NCBI RefSeq assembly: GCF_004962245.1
Contig: NZ_SUHQ01000020.1
Location: 62,001-126,000, forward strand
Length of the DNA stretch: 64,000 bases
Direction of reading: 5' to 3'
DNA from: Mesorhizobium sp.
Lineage (GTDB): Bacteria > Pseudomonadota > Alphaproteobacteria > Rhizobiales > Rhizobiaceae
Both the position numbers and the translations under genes were made by a program. Below are positions 1 through 11,149 of this stretch, piece after piece; positions within the stretch are counted from its first letter, which is position 1, and every line of letters starts with the position of its first letter. Under the pieces are notes generated by a model, which saw only the letters and a list, made by a program, of their open reading frames with translations, was not told the origin of the DNA and searched no databases.

Positions 1-440
1 TGCTGCCGCTGATCGGCGGCGGGCAGACCAAATTCCAGCCGGTCTATGTCGGCGATGTCGCCGAAGCGGTGGCGCGCTCGGTCGAAGGCAAGGTCGGGGG
101 TGGCCAGATCTACGAGCTCGGCGGGCCGAAGGTGTTCACTTTCAAGGAATGCATGGAAGAAATGCTTGCCGTCATCAACCGCAAGCGGCTTCTGGTGCCG
201 GTTCCGTGGTGGCTGGCCAACATGCAGGCATCGATCCTCGGTCTTTTGCCCAATCCGTTGCTGACCAAGGATCAGGTCCTGCAGCTGCGCGGGGACAACA
301 TCGTGTCGGACGCGGCCGCCAGGGACAACAGGACGCTCGCCGGCCTCGGCATCCAGCCGCGGTCGATCGGCAGCATCCTGCCGAGCTATCTCTGGAGCTA
401 CCGCCCCGCGGGCCAGTTCCAGCGCAAGACGGCGGCCTGA
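1..440 (+). CDS. NDUFA9-like NAD-dependent epimerase/dehydratase family protein, C-terminal part
   Basis: The reading frame is already open at base 3 and ends at a TGA at 438-440, so only the last 145 or so residues are present. The visible part contains the segment FQPVYVGDVAEAVARS and then YELGGPKVFTFKE, which are typical of the C-terminal half of the atypical short-chain dehydrogenases related to complex I subunit NDUFA9. It continues with a hydrophobic PVPWWLANMQA segment, also usual for this family. The NAD-binding Rossmann motif would lie upstream of the window. In alphaproteobacteria such proteins are annotated as complex I NDUFA9 subunit family proteins, although many are free-standing sugar-epimerase-like enzymes of unknown substrate. 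It converges with the P450 gene on the other strand, with only 22 bases between the stop codons. Confidence 0.8.
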   Translation, partial: LPLIGGGQTKFQPVYVGDVAEAVARSVEGKVGGGQIYELGGPKVFTFKECMEEMLAVINRKRLLVPVPWWLANMQASILGLLPNPLLTKDQVLQLRGDNIVSDAAARDNRTLAGLGIQPRSIGSILPSYLWSYRPAGQFQRKTAA

Positions 441-462
441 TACCAGCCAAATCAGGCGCTTG

Positions 463-1833
463 CTAAAGGCGCCGCGTGACCTGCATCGGCAGGCCGCCCT
501 GCGGTTGCGTCGTCAGTTTCTGCACCGGCCATGGCCTGGTCTCGGCGGTGGTGTCGAAGCGGAAGCGCGACAGCATGATGGCCAAAGCGATGATCGCCTC
601 CTGCATGGCAAAGCTGGCGCCGATGCAGACGCGAGGACCGGCGCCGAACGGCAAATACTGGAAGCGGTCGATCTTTTCGCGATTCCCCGGATGGAAGCGT
701 TCCGGCATGAAGGCGTCGGGCCTGTCCCACAGCTTGCGATGGCGATGGACGACCCAGGGCATGACCAGCACCGCGGCGCGCCTCGGTATGTAGAGGCCAT
801 TCCAGGTTTCGGGCTCGATCGGCTCGCGGTTGATCGACGGCGCCGGGGGGTAGAGCCTGAGCGCCTCGTCGAAGGCGGCGCGGGTGAACGGCATGGCGTC
901 GAGCCATTTTGTCGGGTCGGGCTCTCGCGCCAGCACGGCGTCGATCTCGCGCTCAACCTTTTCGCGCTCCCAAGGCGCTTCGGCCAGGCAATAGAGCGTC
1001 CAGCCGAGCGCACGCGCCGTGGTTTCATGGCCGGCGCCGATGAAGGTGATGATGTTGTCCTCGACCTCGGCTCGCGTCAGCCCATCCGGTCTCTCCGCCT
1101 TGAGCAAAAGCGTGAGAAAATCCTGTGGCACTTTGTCCGGATCGCGCCTAAGCCGCTCTTCGCGCATCTTGACGGTGTCGGTGACGATCTTGCGGAAATA
1201 GGCCATGGTCTTGCGGCCGCGGATGCGGGTCAGGCGCGGCAGCCAGTCGGGCGCCCGCAACAGGTCGAGCGGATCGACCCGGCCCATGGTCTCGAACAAA
1301 TGGTCGATCTCCTTGGCGAAGCTGCCCGGCTCGCCTGATATCTCGCCGGTAAACAGCGTCTCGGCCAGGATATCGTAAGTGAGCAGCGTCATATCATGGG
1401 CGATATCCGACGTGCCGCCCTCCTCATAGCGCGTGACGAACTCTTGCGTGCGCCTCAGCATAGGCTCGGCAAAGCCGAAGATGTGGCGCGGCGTGAACAC
1501 CGGCGCCATCGCCTTGCGCGAGCGCCTCCACACCTCGCCCTCGGCGGTCAGCAGGCCGTCACGCAGGATCGGGCGCAGGATCTTCTGGCGCACAGTCGCC
1601 ATCTTGTAGTTCCTGGCGTTGTCGACCAGCACGTGGCGGATGAGGCCGGGATCATTGGCGATGACCAGTGGCCCGCCGATGCCGTTCACCGATATCCAGG
1701 GTTCGTTGTAAGTCGGCTCGCCCCACAGTTCGAGCGGGTTGCGGTAGACGATACGAATCATCTCCAGCGTCGAAGGCGGTGACGTACGCGGCTTCGGCGC
1801 CGGCGGGACGAAGGGGGCGGGCTGACTGTCCAT
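463..1833 (-). CDS. Cytochrome P450
   Basis: A 456-residue haem-thiolate monooxygenase of normal bacterial P450 length. Three hallmark motifs are visible: the I-helix oxygen-activation motif GAGHETT, the K-helix ExxR motif within EALRLYPP, and the haem-binding loop FGAGPRVCIG with the proximal cysteine at about residue 403. There is no signal peptide or N-terminal membrane anchor, so it should be a soluble enzyme that needs external redox partners. No ferredoxin or ferredoxin reductase gene is adjacent. The chosen ATG at 1833 begins MDSQPAP. The frame is open for 216 bases further upstream, but that extension is low-complexity in character and reaches into the gyrB promoter region. Substrate is not predictable from the sequence. 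Gene is divergent from gyrB. Confidence 0.93.
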   Translation of the reverse strand: MDSQPAPFVPPAPKPRTSPPSTLEMIRIVYRNPLELWGEPTYNEPWISVNGIGGPLVIANDPGLIRHVLVDNARNYKMATVRQKILRPILRDGLLTAEGEVWRRSRKAMAPVFTPRHIFGFAEPMLRRTQEFVTRYEEGGTSDIAHDMTLLTYDILAETLFTGEISGEPGSFAKEIDHLFETMGRVDPLDLLRAPDWLPRLTRIRGRKTMAYFRKIVTDTVKMREERLRRDPDKVPQDFLTLLLKAERPDGLTRAEVEDNIITFIGAGHETTARALGWTLYCLAEAPWEREKVEREIDAVLAREPDPTKWLDAMPFTRAAFDEALRLYPPAPSINREPIEPETWNGLYIPRRAAVLVMPWVVHRHRKLWDRPDAFMPERFHPGNREKIDRFQYLPFGAGPRVCIGASFAMQEAIIALAIMLSRFRFDTTAETRPWPVQKLTTQPQGGLPMQVTRRL

Positions 1834-4626
<2,793 letters not shown>

Positions 4627-4629
4627 GGT

Positions 4630-4653
4630 GTTGGCGTGCTCCGGCGCGCCAAC
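4630..4653. terminator. Hairpin between the convergent gyrB and hydrolase genes
   Basis: GTTGGCG at 4630-4636 pairs with CGCCAAC at 4647-4653 around a 10-base loop, four bases after the gyrB stop codon and followed by TCGTTCT. The hairpin sits between two convergent genes and could end transcription from gyrB. The U tract is poor, so strength is uncertain. Confidence 0.45.
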
Positions 4654-4676
4654 TCGTTCTATGCTTTGGGTCGTTT

Positions 4677-6212
4677 CTATGCTTGGGCCGCTTGGCTTGG
4701 CTCCAGTTTGCGGCCGAGGTCGATCGCATCGCGCAGCACGGCAAGATGCGAGCGCGGCGGTGTGTCTATAGGCGCGTTGACCTCGACGCCGCCTGCCGTC
4801 ATTGACCAATACAGCGTGTGGGTGAAGGTGCGGCCAAGCGAACCGCGCAGCTCGACCTGGATGTTCTCTACGCCGGGGCCGAAATTTTCCGCCATCGGTC
4901 CGGAGATCGGGTCGCCCGTCAGCCAGCCATTGCCCTTGTCGAAGATGTTGGTCCAACGCGTCGCGGCAAACACCGCACCATGATGCACCGCCCGCTGCGG
5001 CTTGCCCGAACGGCTGCGCCCTTCCTGATAGAGGATGGTTCCGCCGGCCGCCGCCTCGGCGATCGGCGGGCATGCCGAGAACAGCCGCTCAGCGATGCCG
5101 CGCCTGAATTCGGCGAGATTGTAGGTCACCAGAAATTCGCTGTGGGTCAGCGGGCTGCCAAGCGTGACGAAATCGCTGATCTTCCACGGCAACGGATGTT
5201 CGGCGTCCCGGGTGCGGAGCTGCCGATAGAGTTCCCATTGGGCGCGACGGAATCCGGAAAAATCATCCAATCTGTCGGGCCACGCAGAGCCCTCGGCGTT
5301 GAGCGTGGCCTTGTCGATGGCGCGGATCGCTTTCAGTCTCGCCCTGTCGCGGACGGCTTCCAGCTTTCGGGGCCTGAAATCGGCCCACAATATCTGCAGC
5401 AGATCATAGGCGATGATCGATCCGAGGCTGTGCGAAACCAGCACGATGCGGTCGTAGGAATCGTCCATCATGAGACGCTTCAACAGCACCAGGCCACGGT
5501 CACGGACAAGCGCGCGCTTCTCGACCGTTGCCGCTTCGGCACGCACATAGGCAGCCACATCGCCGAAATAAGGGAGGCCAAACCGATCCACCAGCCAGAT
5601 GACGAATGAAGCCAGGATCGTCACGAGCATGCCCGTGGTCCAGGAAATATATCCTTGCGAGGCCGACGTCGCCAGCACGAGCGCCGCGCACAGGACTGCT
5701 ATGACGGCCAGAAGCGTGACGACATACAGCCCACGGGCATCGCGCGGAATATCGGCGGGCTTGCGCCAGAGCAGATTTGTCACCCAGGCCGCAAGCCGGC
5801 CCCGCGTCGTGCCTTGCGTGATGTCGGCCCAGTAAAGCTCGTAGAAATCGGTGCGGCGGCCATCGACATCGTAAGGGGTGGTGATCCGGCGAAGCTCGTG
5901 CGAGTTCGTCCGGCTGTCGGGCGTGATCCAGCTCTGATTGATCTTCTCACCGGCGGGGTCGGCCGGATCGACCACACGGGCATAAAACGGCGCGCGGGCG
6001 GGATCATGGCTCCAAACAGCCTGAACAAATCCCCTCAGCGTGTCCATGGGCCGCTGCTCACCCATGCCATGCACGATCACCACTGCCTGGCTGGGTTTGC
6101 GCGGCGCCTTCCCGGAACCTGGCGAAGTGGTCTTGGCCGGCGACGCAACAGGTTCGGACACCAGTGCCTCCGTTGGCGACAAATCCCGTCCATTGGAACA
6201 GAATTTGTCCAT
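4677..6212 (-). CDS. Alpha/beta-hydrolase-like protein with internal membrane segments, function unknown
   Basis: A 511-residue protein from the ATG at 6212. Near residue 45 there is AVVIVHGMGEQRP, a typical oxyanion-side HG motif of lipases. Near residue 245 there is VLVSHSLGSIIAYD, the nucleophile elbow with serine in S-H-S-L-G. Between them two strongly hydrophobic stretches (about residues 155-205) look like a membrane hairpin, so the hydrolase may be anchored at the inner membrane. The open frame runs to 6308, but that would place the start inside the pntB terminator hairpin, so I prefer 6212. It is convergent with gyrB and lies downstream of the transhydrogenase operon on the same strand, separated by the terminator. 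The substrate cannot be told. Confidence 0.72.
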   Translation of the reverse strand: MDKFCSNGRDLSPTEALVSEPVASPAKTTSPGSGKAPRKPSQAVVIVHGMGEQRPMDTLRGFVQAVWSHDPARAPFYARVVDPADPAGEKINQSWITPDSRTNSHELRRITTPYDVDGRRTDFYELYWADITQGTTRGRLAAWVTNLLWRKPADIPRDARGLYVVTLLAVIAVLCAALVLATSASQGYISWTTGMLVTILASFVIWLVDRFGLPYFGDVAAYVRAEAATVEKRALVRDRGLVLLKRLMMDDSYDRIVLVSHSLGSIIAYDLLQILWADFRPRKLEAVRDRARLKAIRAIDKATLNAEGSAWPDRLDDFSGFRRAQWELYRQLRTRDAEHPLPWKISDFVTLGSPLTHSEFLVTYNLAEFRRGIAERLFSACPPIAEAAAGGTILYQEGRSRSGKPQRAVHHGAVFAATRWTNIFDKGNGWLTGDPISGPMAENFGPGVENIQVELRGSLGRTFTHTLYWSMTAGGVEVNAPIDTPPRSHLAVLRDAIDLGRKLEPSQAAQA

Positions 6213-6271
6213 CGTAGCTCTGAAACCGGCATGAGGGCAAAGGACCTTCAAGGTCGAATGCTCAGGGCCAA

Positions 6272-6301
6272 GAAAAACCCGGCGCGGAGCCGGGCTTTCT
6301 T
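6272..6301 (-). terminator. Rho-independent terminator after pntB
   Basis: On the minus strand a perfect 6-bp GC stem (CCCGGC/GCCGGG, 6278-6283 with 6289-6294) with a five-base loop is followed by five T residues. It lies 38 bases after the pntB stop codon. On the plus strand the same hairpin is followed by CTTTCTT and could also work in that direction. Confidence 0.85.
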
Positions 6302-6338
6302 CGAGCAACTAGCGGTGTATTGGGGCCACGGACCCGGA

Positions 6339-7736
6339 TCAGTGATCCATGGCTTTGACGATCTCTTCCGTCATCTTCTTGGCGTCGCCGAGCAGCATCA
6401 TGGTGCCGTCCTTGTAGAACAGCGTGTTGTCGATGCCGGCATAGCCGGAACCGAGCGAGCGTTTGACGAACAGGCAGGTGCGGGCCTTGTCGACATCGAG
6501 GATCGGCATGCCGTAGATCGGCGACGACTTGTCGTCGCGGGCGGACGGGTTGGTGACGTCGTTGGCGCCGATGACATAGGCGACGTCGGCCTGGGCGAAT
6601 TCGGAGTTGATGTCCTCCAGTTCGAACACTTCGTCGTAAGGCACGTTGGCTTCGGCCAGGAGCACGTTCATGTGGCCGGGCATGCGGCCAGCAACCGGAT
6701 GGATGGCGTACTTCACGTCGACGCCGTTGGCCTTGAGCTTGTCGGCCATCTCGCGCAGCGCATGCTGCGCCTGGGCGACCGCCATGCCGTAGCCGGGCAC
6801 GATGATGACCTTCTGCGCGTTCATCATCAGGTAGGCGGCATCGTCGGCCGAGCCCTGCTTGACCGTGCGCTCGATGCCGTCGTCGGCAGCGGCGGACGTC
6901 TCGCCGCCGAAGCCGCCGAGGATCACCGAGATGAACGACCGGTTCATGCCCTTGCACATGATGTAGGACAGGATCGCGCCGGACGAGCCGACCAGCGCGC
7001 CGGTGATGATCAGCGCCAGATTGCCGAGTGTGAAGCCAAGCGCCGCCGCAGCCCAGCCCGAGTAGGAATTCAGCATCGACACGACCACCGGCATGTCGGC
7101 GCCGCCGATCGGGATGATGAGAAGGACGCCAAGAACAAGCGATGCCGCCACGATCAGCCAGAACACTAGCTTGGATTCGCTGGTGACGAGCAGCACGATC
7201 AGCACGATCAGGGCGATGCCCAGCGCCGCGTTGATGAAGTGGCGGCCGCCGATCATGATCGGCTTGCCCGACATGCGGCCGTCAAGCTTGAGGAAGGCGA
7301 TGACCGAGCCGGTGAAAGTGATGGCGCCGATGGCGACGCCGAGGCTCATCTCGACCAGCGCCTGGGCGTGGATGTCGGCGACCGTGCCGATACCGAAGCT
7401 TTCCGGCGCATAGATGGCGGCAGCCGCCACCATGACTGCGGCAAGACCGACCAGCGAGTGGAAGGCGGCGACCAGCTGCGGCATCGAGGTCATGGCGATG
7501 CGCCGTGCAGTGACCGCACCGACGGAGCCACCGATCAGAAGGCCGAGCACGATGAGGCCGAAGCCTCCCGCCGAAGGGGTCGCCAGCGCCAGCGTGGTGG
7601 CAATGGCGATGGCCATACCGATCATGCCGTACATATTGCCCTGGCGGCTGGTGGTCGGATGCGACAGACCGCGCAATGCCAGGATGAACAGGATGCCGGA
7701 GACCAGATAGAGGAAGGAGGCGAAGTTGGCGTTCAT
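6339..7736 (-). CDS. pntB: NAD(P) transhydrogenase subunit beta
   Basis: A 465-residue membrane subunit of proton-translocating transhydrogenase, which uses the proton gradient to reduce NADP+ with NADH. The N-terminal half has about nine hydrophobic helices (domain II). The C-terminal 180 residues form the NADP(H)-binding domain III with VIIVPGYGMAVAQAQ, HPVAGRMPGHMNVLLAEA, and GANDVTNPSARDD, all diagnostic. It is the last gene of the pntAA-pntAB-pntB operon, beginning 6 bases after the pntAB stop codon, and is followed by a strong terminator. The separate three-gene arrangement is that of Rhodospirillum and the rhizobia rather than the two-gene form of E. coli. Confidence 0.97.
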   Translation of the reverse strand: MNANFASFLYLVSGILFILALRGLSHPTTSRQGNMYGMIGMAIAIATTLALATPSAGGFGLIVLGLLIGGSVGAVTARRIAMTSMPQLVAAFHSLVGLAAVMVAAAAIYAPESFGIGTVADIHAQALVEMSLGVAIGAITFTGSVIAFLKLDGRMSGKPIMIGGRHFINAALGIALIVLIVLLVTSESKLVFWLIVAASLVLGVLLIIPIGGADMPVVVSMLNSYSGWAAAALGFTLGNLALIITGALVGSSGAILSYIMCKGMNRSFISVILGGFGGETSAAADDGIERTVKQGSADDAAYLMMNAQKVIIVPGYGMAVAQAQHALREMADKLKANGVDVKYAIHPVAGRMPGHMNVLLAEANVPYDEVFELEDINSEFAQADVAYVIGANDVTNPSARDDKSSPIYGMPILDVDKARTCLFVKRSLGSGYAGIDNTLFYKDGTMMLLGDAKKMTEEIVKAMDH

Positions 7737-7742
7737 GTCGCT

Positions 7743-8168
7743 CTACTTGTCCTTCTTCTTGTACATGGCCAGCATGCGCTGGGTGACGAGGAAGCCGCCG
7801 AAGATGTTGACCGAGACCAGCATCAGCGCGACGAAGCCGAAGCCGGTGGCGATGCCGGACGCCGAGATGCCGACGGCAAGCAGCGCGCCGACGACGATGA
7901 CCGAGGAAATGGCGTTGGTGACGGCCATCAGCGGCGTGTGCAGCGCCGGCGTGACGGACCAGACGACGTAATAGCCGACGAAGATCGCCAGCACGAAAAT
8001 GGCGAAGCGGAAGACGAAGGGATCGATCGCCCCGCCGGACAGCGCGTGCGCGGCGTCGCCGGCCGCCTCAGTGCCGCCGGGAGCGGTGGCCAGATCCTGC
8101 ACCGCAAGCCGGACAGCGGCGGTCGCCTGGTCGAGCTGATCGAGGGCTTTCTGCAAGGTCTGGTCCAT
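7743..8168 (-). CDS. pntAB: NAD(P) transhydrogenase subunit alpha, membrane part
   Basis: A 141-residue small membrane subunit corresponding to the C-terminal membrane part of E. coli PntA. Three or four hydrophobic helices are visible after a short soluble lead, with [31 protein letters not shown], and [16 protein letters not shown], all characteristic. The ATG at 8168 overlaps the stop codon of pntAA in a TGATG arrangement, so the two are probably translationally coupled. A GTG one codon earlier (8171) is possible but would lie within the pntAA stop overlap. Confidence 0.95.
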   Translation of the reverse strand: MDQTLQKALDQLDQATAAVRLAVQDLATAPGGTEAAGDAAHALSGGAIDPFVFRFAIFVLAIFVGYYVVWSVTPALHTPLMAVTNAISSVIVVGALLAVGISASGIATGFGFVALMLVSVNIFGGFLVTQRMLAMYKKKDK

Positions 8169-9454
8169 CACGCGATCCCTTTCGACTTAGACGAGGGCGA
8201 CTTAGACGAGGGCGACTTGGGTGCGGCAGTTTGCTTGGGCGCGGCTGGTTTCTTCGCAGCGGCGGGCTTCCTTGCAGTTGCGGGCTTCGCAGGCTCAGCC
8301 GAGGCGATCATCACCGCCGGCTTGCCGGCGAAGGCCGGATGCACGACGTGGCCACCATCGGTCAGCATCGTCGCCTTCACCAGATCGTCGTCACGGTTGA
8401 TGGCAAGCGTCTTGGTGGTCTTGTCGACCAGCGTCTCGAGGAACGCAAAGAGGTTCCTGGCATAGAGCAGCGAGGCGGATGCCGCGACGCGGCCCGGCAC
8501 ATTGAGATGGCCGACGATCTTCACCCCGTTGGCCGTGGTCACCACCTGCCCCGGCACAGCGCCTTCGACATTGCCGCCGCGCTCGACCGCGAGGTCGACG
8601 ATCACCGAACCCGGCTTCATCGAGGCGACCATGGCTGCCGATACCAGTTTCGGTGCCGGCCGGCCGGGGATCAGCGCTGTGGTGATGACGATGTCCTGCT
8701 TGGCGATGTGCTCGGCGGTCAGCGCCGCCTGCTTGGCCTGGTATTCCCTGGACATTTCCTTGGCGTAGCCGCCCGCCGTCTCGGCCGCCTTGAACTCCTC
8801 GTCCTCGACCGCCAGGAACTTTGCTCCCAGCGAGGCAACCTGTTCCTTGGCGGCGGGGCGCACGTCGGTGGCGGTGACCACAGCGCCAAGCCGCCTTGCC
8901 GTTGCAATGGCCTGCAGGCCAGCGACGCCGACGCCCATGACGAAGACTTTCGCCGCCGGCACGGTGCCGGCCGCCGTCATCATCATCGGCAGCGCCCGGT
9001 CATATTCCGCGGCGCCGTCGATCACCGCCTGGTAGCCAGCGAGGTTCGCCTGGCTGGACAGGACATCCATGGATTGGGCGCGGGTGATGCGCGGCATGAA
9101 TTCCATGGAGAAGGCGGTGACCCCGGCCCTGGCCAGCGCATCGACGCCAGCATCGTTGCCGTAGGGATCCATGATGGCGATGACGGCAGTGCCCGGGCGA
9201 TAGGCCTTCAGCTCCGCCTCATCAGGCCGGCGCACCTTCAGCACCACATCGGCCTTGGCGACATCGCCGACCTTGCCGATCGCAGCACCGGCCTTGGCGA
9301 ACTCTTCGTCGGGAATGCGCGACGCCGTGCCGGCGCCGCTTTCGACGATGACGTCGAACCCCAGCCCCGCCAGCCGCTTCACCGTGTCGGGCGAGGCAGC
9401 AACGCGCGGCTCGTTCGCACCGAGCTCACGAGGGATGAAAACCGTCTGTCCCAC
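8168..9454 (-). CDS. pntAA: NAD(P) transhydrogenase subunit alpha, NAD-binding part
   Basis: A 428-residue soluble NAD(H)-binding subunit (domain I). It has the alanine-dehydrogenase-like fold: [18 protein letters not shown] near the N-terminus, [24 protein letters not shown] with the GxGxxG nucleotide motif, and [15 protein letters not shown]. The last 40 residues or so form a Lys/Ala/Pro/Ser-rich tail that ends in two copies of SPSSK and is not part of the catalytic fold. This tail is coded by a 15-base tandem repeat at 8184-8218. It probably varies in length between strains. First gene of the transhydrogenase operon; the small oxidase subunit gene lies 86 bases upstream on the same strand. 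Confidence 0.96.
   Translation of the reverse strand: MGQTVFIPRELGANEPRVAASPDTVKRLAGLGFDVIVESGAGTASRIPDEEFAKAGAAIGKVGDVAKADVVLKVRRPDEAELKAYRPGTAVIAIMDPYGNDAGVDALARAGVTAFSMEFMPRITRAQSMDVLSSQANLAGYQAVIDGAAEYDRALPMMMTAAGTVPAAKVFVMGVGVAGLQAIATARRLGAVVTATDVRPAAKEQVASLGAKFLAVEDEEFKAAETAGGYAKEMSREYQAKQAALTAEHIAKQDIVITTALIPGRPAPKLVSAAMVASMKPGSVIVDLAVERGGNVEGAVPGQVVTTANGVKIVGHLNVPGRVAASASLLYARNLFAFLETLVDKTTKTLAINRDDDLVKATMLTDGGHVVHPAFAGKPAVMIASAEPAKPATARKPAAAKKPAAPKQTAAPKSPSSKSPSSKSKGIA
8184..8218. repeat. 15-bp tandem repeat at the 3' end of pntAA
   Basis: GACTTAGACGAGGGC occurs at 8184-8198 and again without change at 8199-8213, followed by a partial third copy. On the minus strand it codes for SPSSK repeated. 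As a perfect in-frame repeat it could lengthen or shorten by replication slippage without disturbing the stop codon. Confidence 0.9.
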
Positions 9455-9540
9455 CGCATGATCCTTTCGGCTGGAACCTTGATGCGCAGGACGCAGGCCG
9501 GACTTCCGGCGACGTCACGCGCAAGGGTTTTTTGAAAAAT

Positions 9541-9765
9541 CTACCGGAGAATGAAGGCGCCGACGGCGAGGATCAGAACGAACAGGATGAACGCCGAGAA
9601 GAAGCCGCCCGCAAAGAAACCGAAGGCCATCGACAAAAGCACGGCGAGGCAAAAGAGCGATCCGTATTTGGCGAGCCTGACAAAGCCGGCATAGGTGCGG
9701 TCATGCTCGGCATAGTCCATCTTCGCGCCCAGTTCGACAGGACCGGTCGGCGTGTGATCAGCCAT
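9541..9765 (-). CDS. aa3-type cytochrome c oxidase subunit IV family protein
   Basis: A 74-residue protein with a short hydrophilic lead (MADHTPTGPVELGAKMDYAE) and about 45 hydrophobic C-terminal residues forming one or two membrane helices. The AKMDYAEHDRTYAGFV segment is the signature of the small bacterial aa3 oxidase subunit IV (COX4_pro_2 family), which sits beside subunits I-III in Paracoccus and Rhodobacter oxidases. The ATG at 9765 is chosen because the family starts just before this segment; an earlier ATG at 9798 adds unrelated residues. It lies upstream of pntAA, a frequent neighbour pair in rhizobia. No other oxidase subunit is in the window. Confidence 0.85.
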   Translation of the reverse strand: MADHTPTGPVELGAKMDYAEHDRTYAGFVRLAKYGSLFCLAVLLSMAFGFFAGGFFSAFILFVLILAVGAFILR

Positions 9766-9944
9766 AGGAATACCCCTTCGAAGACATCTTTCAGGCACAT
9801 AGCGAAAAGCCGGGCCGAGGGCAATGGCGCTATTGCCGCATCGCGGCCGACAACAGCCTCAAGGGAAAGTTGAAGCTGCCGGATGCAGGAGGATGTTGCG
9901 AAGGGCTGCCGCCTGCGCTTCCTTGCCGGCTGAGGCTTGTCACA

Positions 9945-10094
9945 TCAGCCGGCGAGCTGCGGAAACAGCCCAAGCAGACCGACGACGATCAGATAGAGCG
10001 CGACGATGTAGTTCAGGAGTCGCGGCATCACCAGGATCAGCACGCCGGCAATCAGCGAGATCAGCGGCGTGAGCGCGAGCGTGGAAATGGTCAT
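9945..10094 (-). CDS. DUF3096 family small membrane protein
   Basis: A 49-residue reading frame that is easy to miss. It starts with an ATG at 10094, preceded by an AAGGAACC-type ribosome-binding site on the minus strand. The product begins MTISTLALTPLISLIAGVLI and ends VGLLGLFPQLAG. It is almost entirely hydrophobic, with two predicted helices joined by MPRLLNYI. This matches the DUF3096 family of about 50-residue inner-membrane proteins. Function is unknown. It stands alone between the oxidase subunit gene and the acyltransferase gene, all on the minus strand. Confidence 0.82.
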   Translation of the reverse strand: MTISTLALTPLISLIAGVLILVMPRLLNYIVALYLIVVGLLGLFPQLAG

Positions 10095-10220
10095 GTCGGT
10101 TCCTTTCGAAGGGATTGCCGTCAACGCGATGCAGGTCGACGTCGTTCAAGCGCTACCGCGCCCTTGCCAGAACGCCGAAGCGACCAGAAAGCTCCGGCCG
10201 CGCTTTAAAATCGCGATCCG

Positions 10221-11000
10221 TCAAGCGGCTTCGCGGTAGTATTTGGCGGTGGGCAGGATGGTCAGCGGCGCGAGTTCACCGGCACTGGGCGCCTCGAACA
10301 GCATGCGCTGCTCCATCGGCGTCGACCGGAAGAACGGAAAACGGGAGAAAGACCGTTCGCGGATGGCGCTGACGTTGGCGCGGTAGAGCACGACCTTGTA
10401 ATTTAGGCCCGGATAATCGCGCAACTCGCCAATCTGCTCGGAACAGTAAATGCGACGGTAGAAGCCTGCATGTTCCGGGCGGATGGTGGAGAGGCAGTAA
10501 GGCGCGTCGAAGTAGAAGCATGCCATGCCAGCGAGGCGCAGCGTCAGATACGGAATCTGCGGATAGACCCGCGACCAGTCCGGATCGGCGGCAAAGCGGC
10601 TGGGGTCGGCAAAATGCGCACCAGATGCCAGCATGGGGCGCAATATGTCGCCATAGACTGTCGTGGAAGGCGACTGCGGCGTAGCGCTGCAGGCATGGTG
10701 AATGCGCAGCGTGCTGACCAGAACGCCGTCGATATAGATTCCGAACTTGGAGCAATTGGCCGCTTCGTCGAGCTCGTCATGCACAATATGGTCGGGATTC
10801 TCCGAGACCATATCGCTCAAACGATAAGATTTGTAGCGCAACCTGTAGATGTCTTCGAGGTCTTCGCCCTTGTCGCAGCGACGATATTCCGTCCGTTCGA
10901 GCATTGCCGAGACATTTCTGGCAAAGCTGGACATGGTATCGGACGCATCAATCCCGTCCGCGCTCGCCGCCTGACGAGGCGAAATCAACTCAACACCCAT
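10221..11000 (-). CDS. N-acyltransferase of the FeeM/LuxI-like GNAT fold
   Basis: A 259-residue protein that resembles N-acyl amino acid synthases (FeeM) and acyl-homoserine lactone synthases. Near residue 60 it has IYRLRYKSYR, the arginine-rich motif that precedes the acceptor site in the LuxI fold. GVLVSTLRIH follows, then FADPSRFAADPD, which recalls the E-x-SRF motif of LuxI enzymes. The family would transfer an acyl group from acyl-ACP to an amine. I chose the ATG at 11000 because it has a GGGGA sequence 9-10 bases upstream and starts just before the conserved region; the frame is open to 11201 but would overlap the next gene. It is downstream of a GGDEF-EAL gene on the same strand across a 149-base AT-rich gap. 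The product molecule is unknown. Confidence 0.65.
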   Translation of the reverse strand: MGVELISPRQAASADGIDASDTMSSFARNVSAMLERTEYRRCDKGEDLEDIYRLRYKSYRLSDMVSENPDHIVHDELDEAANCSKFGIYIDGVLVSTLRIHHACSATPQSPSTTVYGDILRPMLASGAHFADPSRFAADPDWSRVYPQIPYLTLRLAGMACFYFDAPYCLSTIRPEHAGFYRRIYCSEQIGELRDYPGLNYKVVLYRANVSAIRERSFSRFPFFRSTPMEQRMLFEAPSAGELAPLTILPTAKYYREAA

Positions 11001-11149
11001 GAACTCAAATCCCCGTAAACTGCCGCCGCGATGGACACTACGGCAGGGTCGTGAGATGTAAAGATGAAAATAAGATAGAGGTAATTTACCAGGTGTTAAG
11101 GTTAATAATTGGTAAAATTGTACTAAAATGTGAGATTTTTTGGCAGAAA

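Noticed and set aside
6213-6308. Longer N-terminus for the alpha/beta-hydrolase
   Set aside because: It would start inside the terminator hairpin after pntB and gives unrelated residues.
7239-8465. Plus-strand frame of 408 residues across the transhydrogenase genes
   Set aside because: Overlaps three conserved genes; strongly biased composition.
11001-11149. AT-rich gap as a possible small RNA gene or lux box
   Set aside because: No clear palindrome of lux-box type and no terminator; kept only as a note on the two flanking genes.
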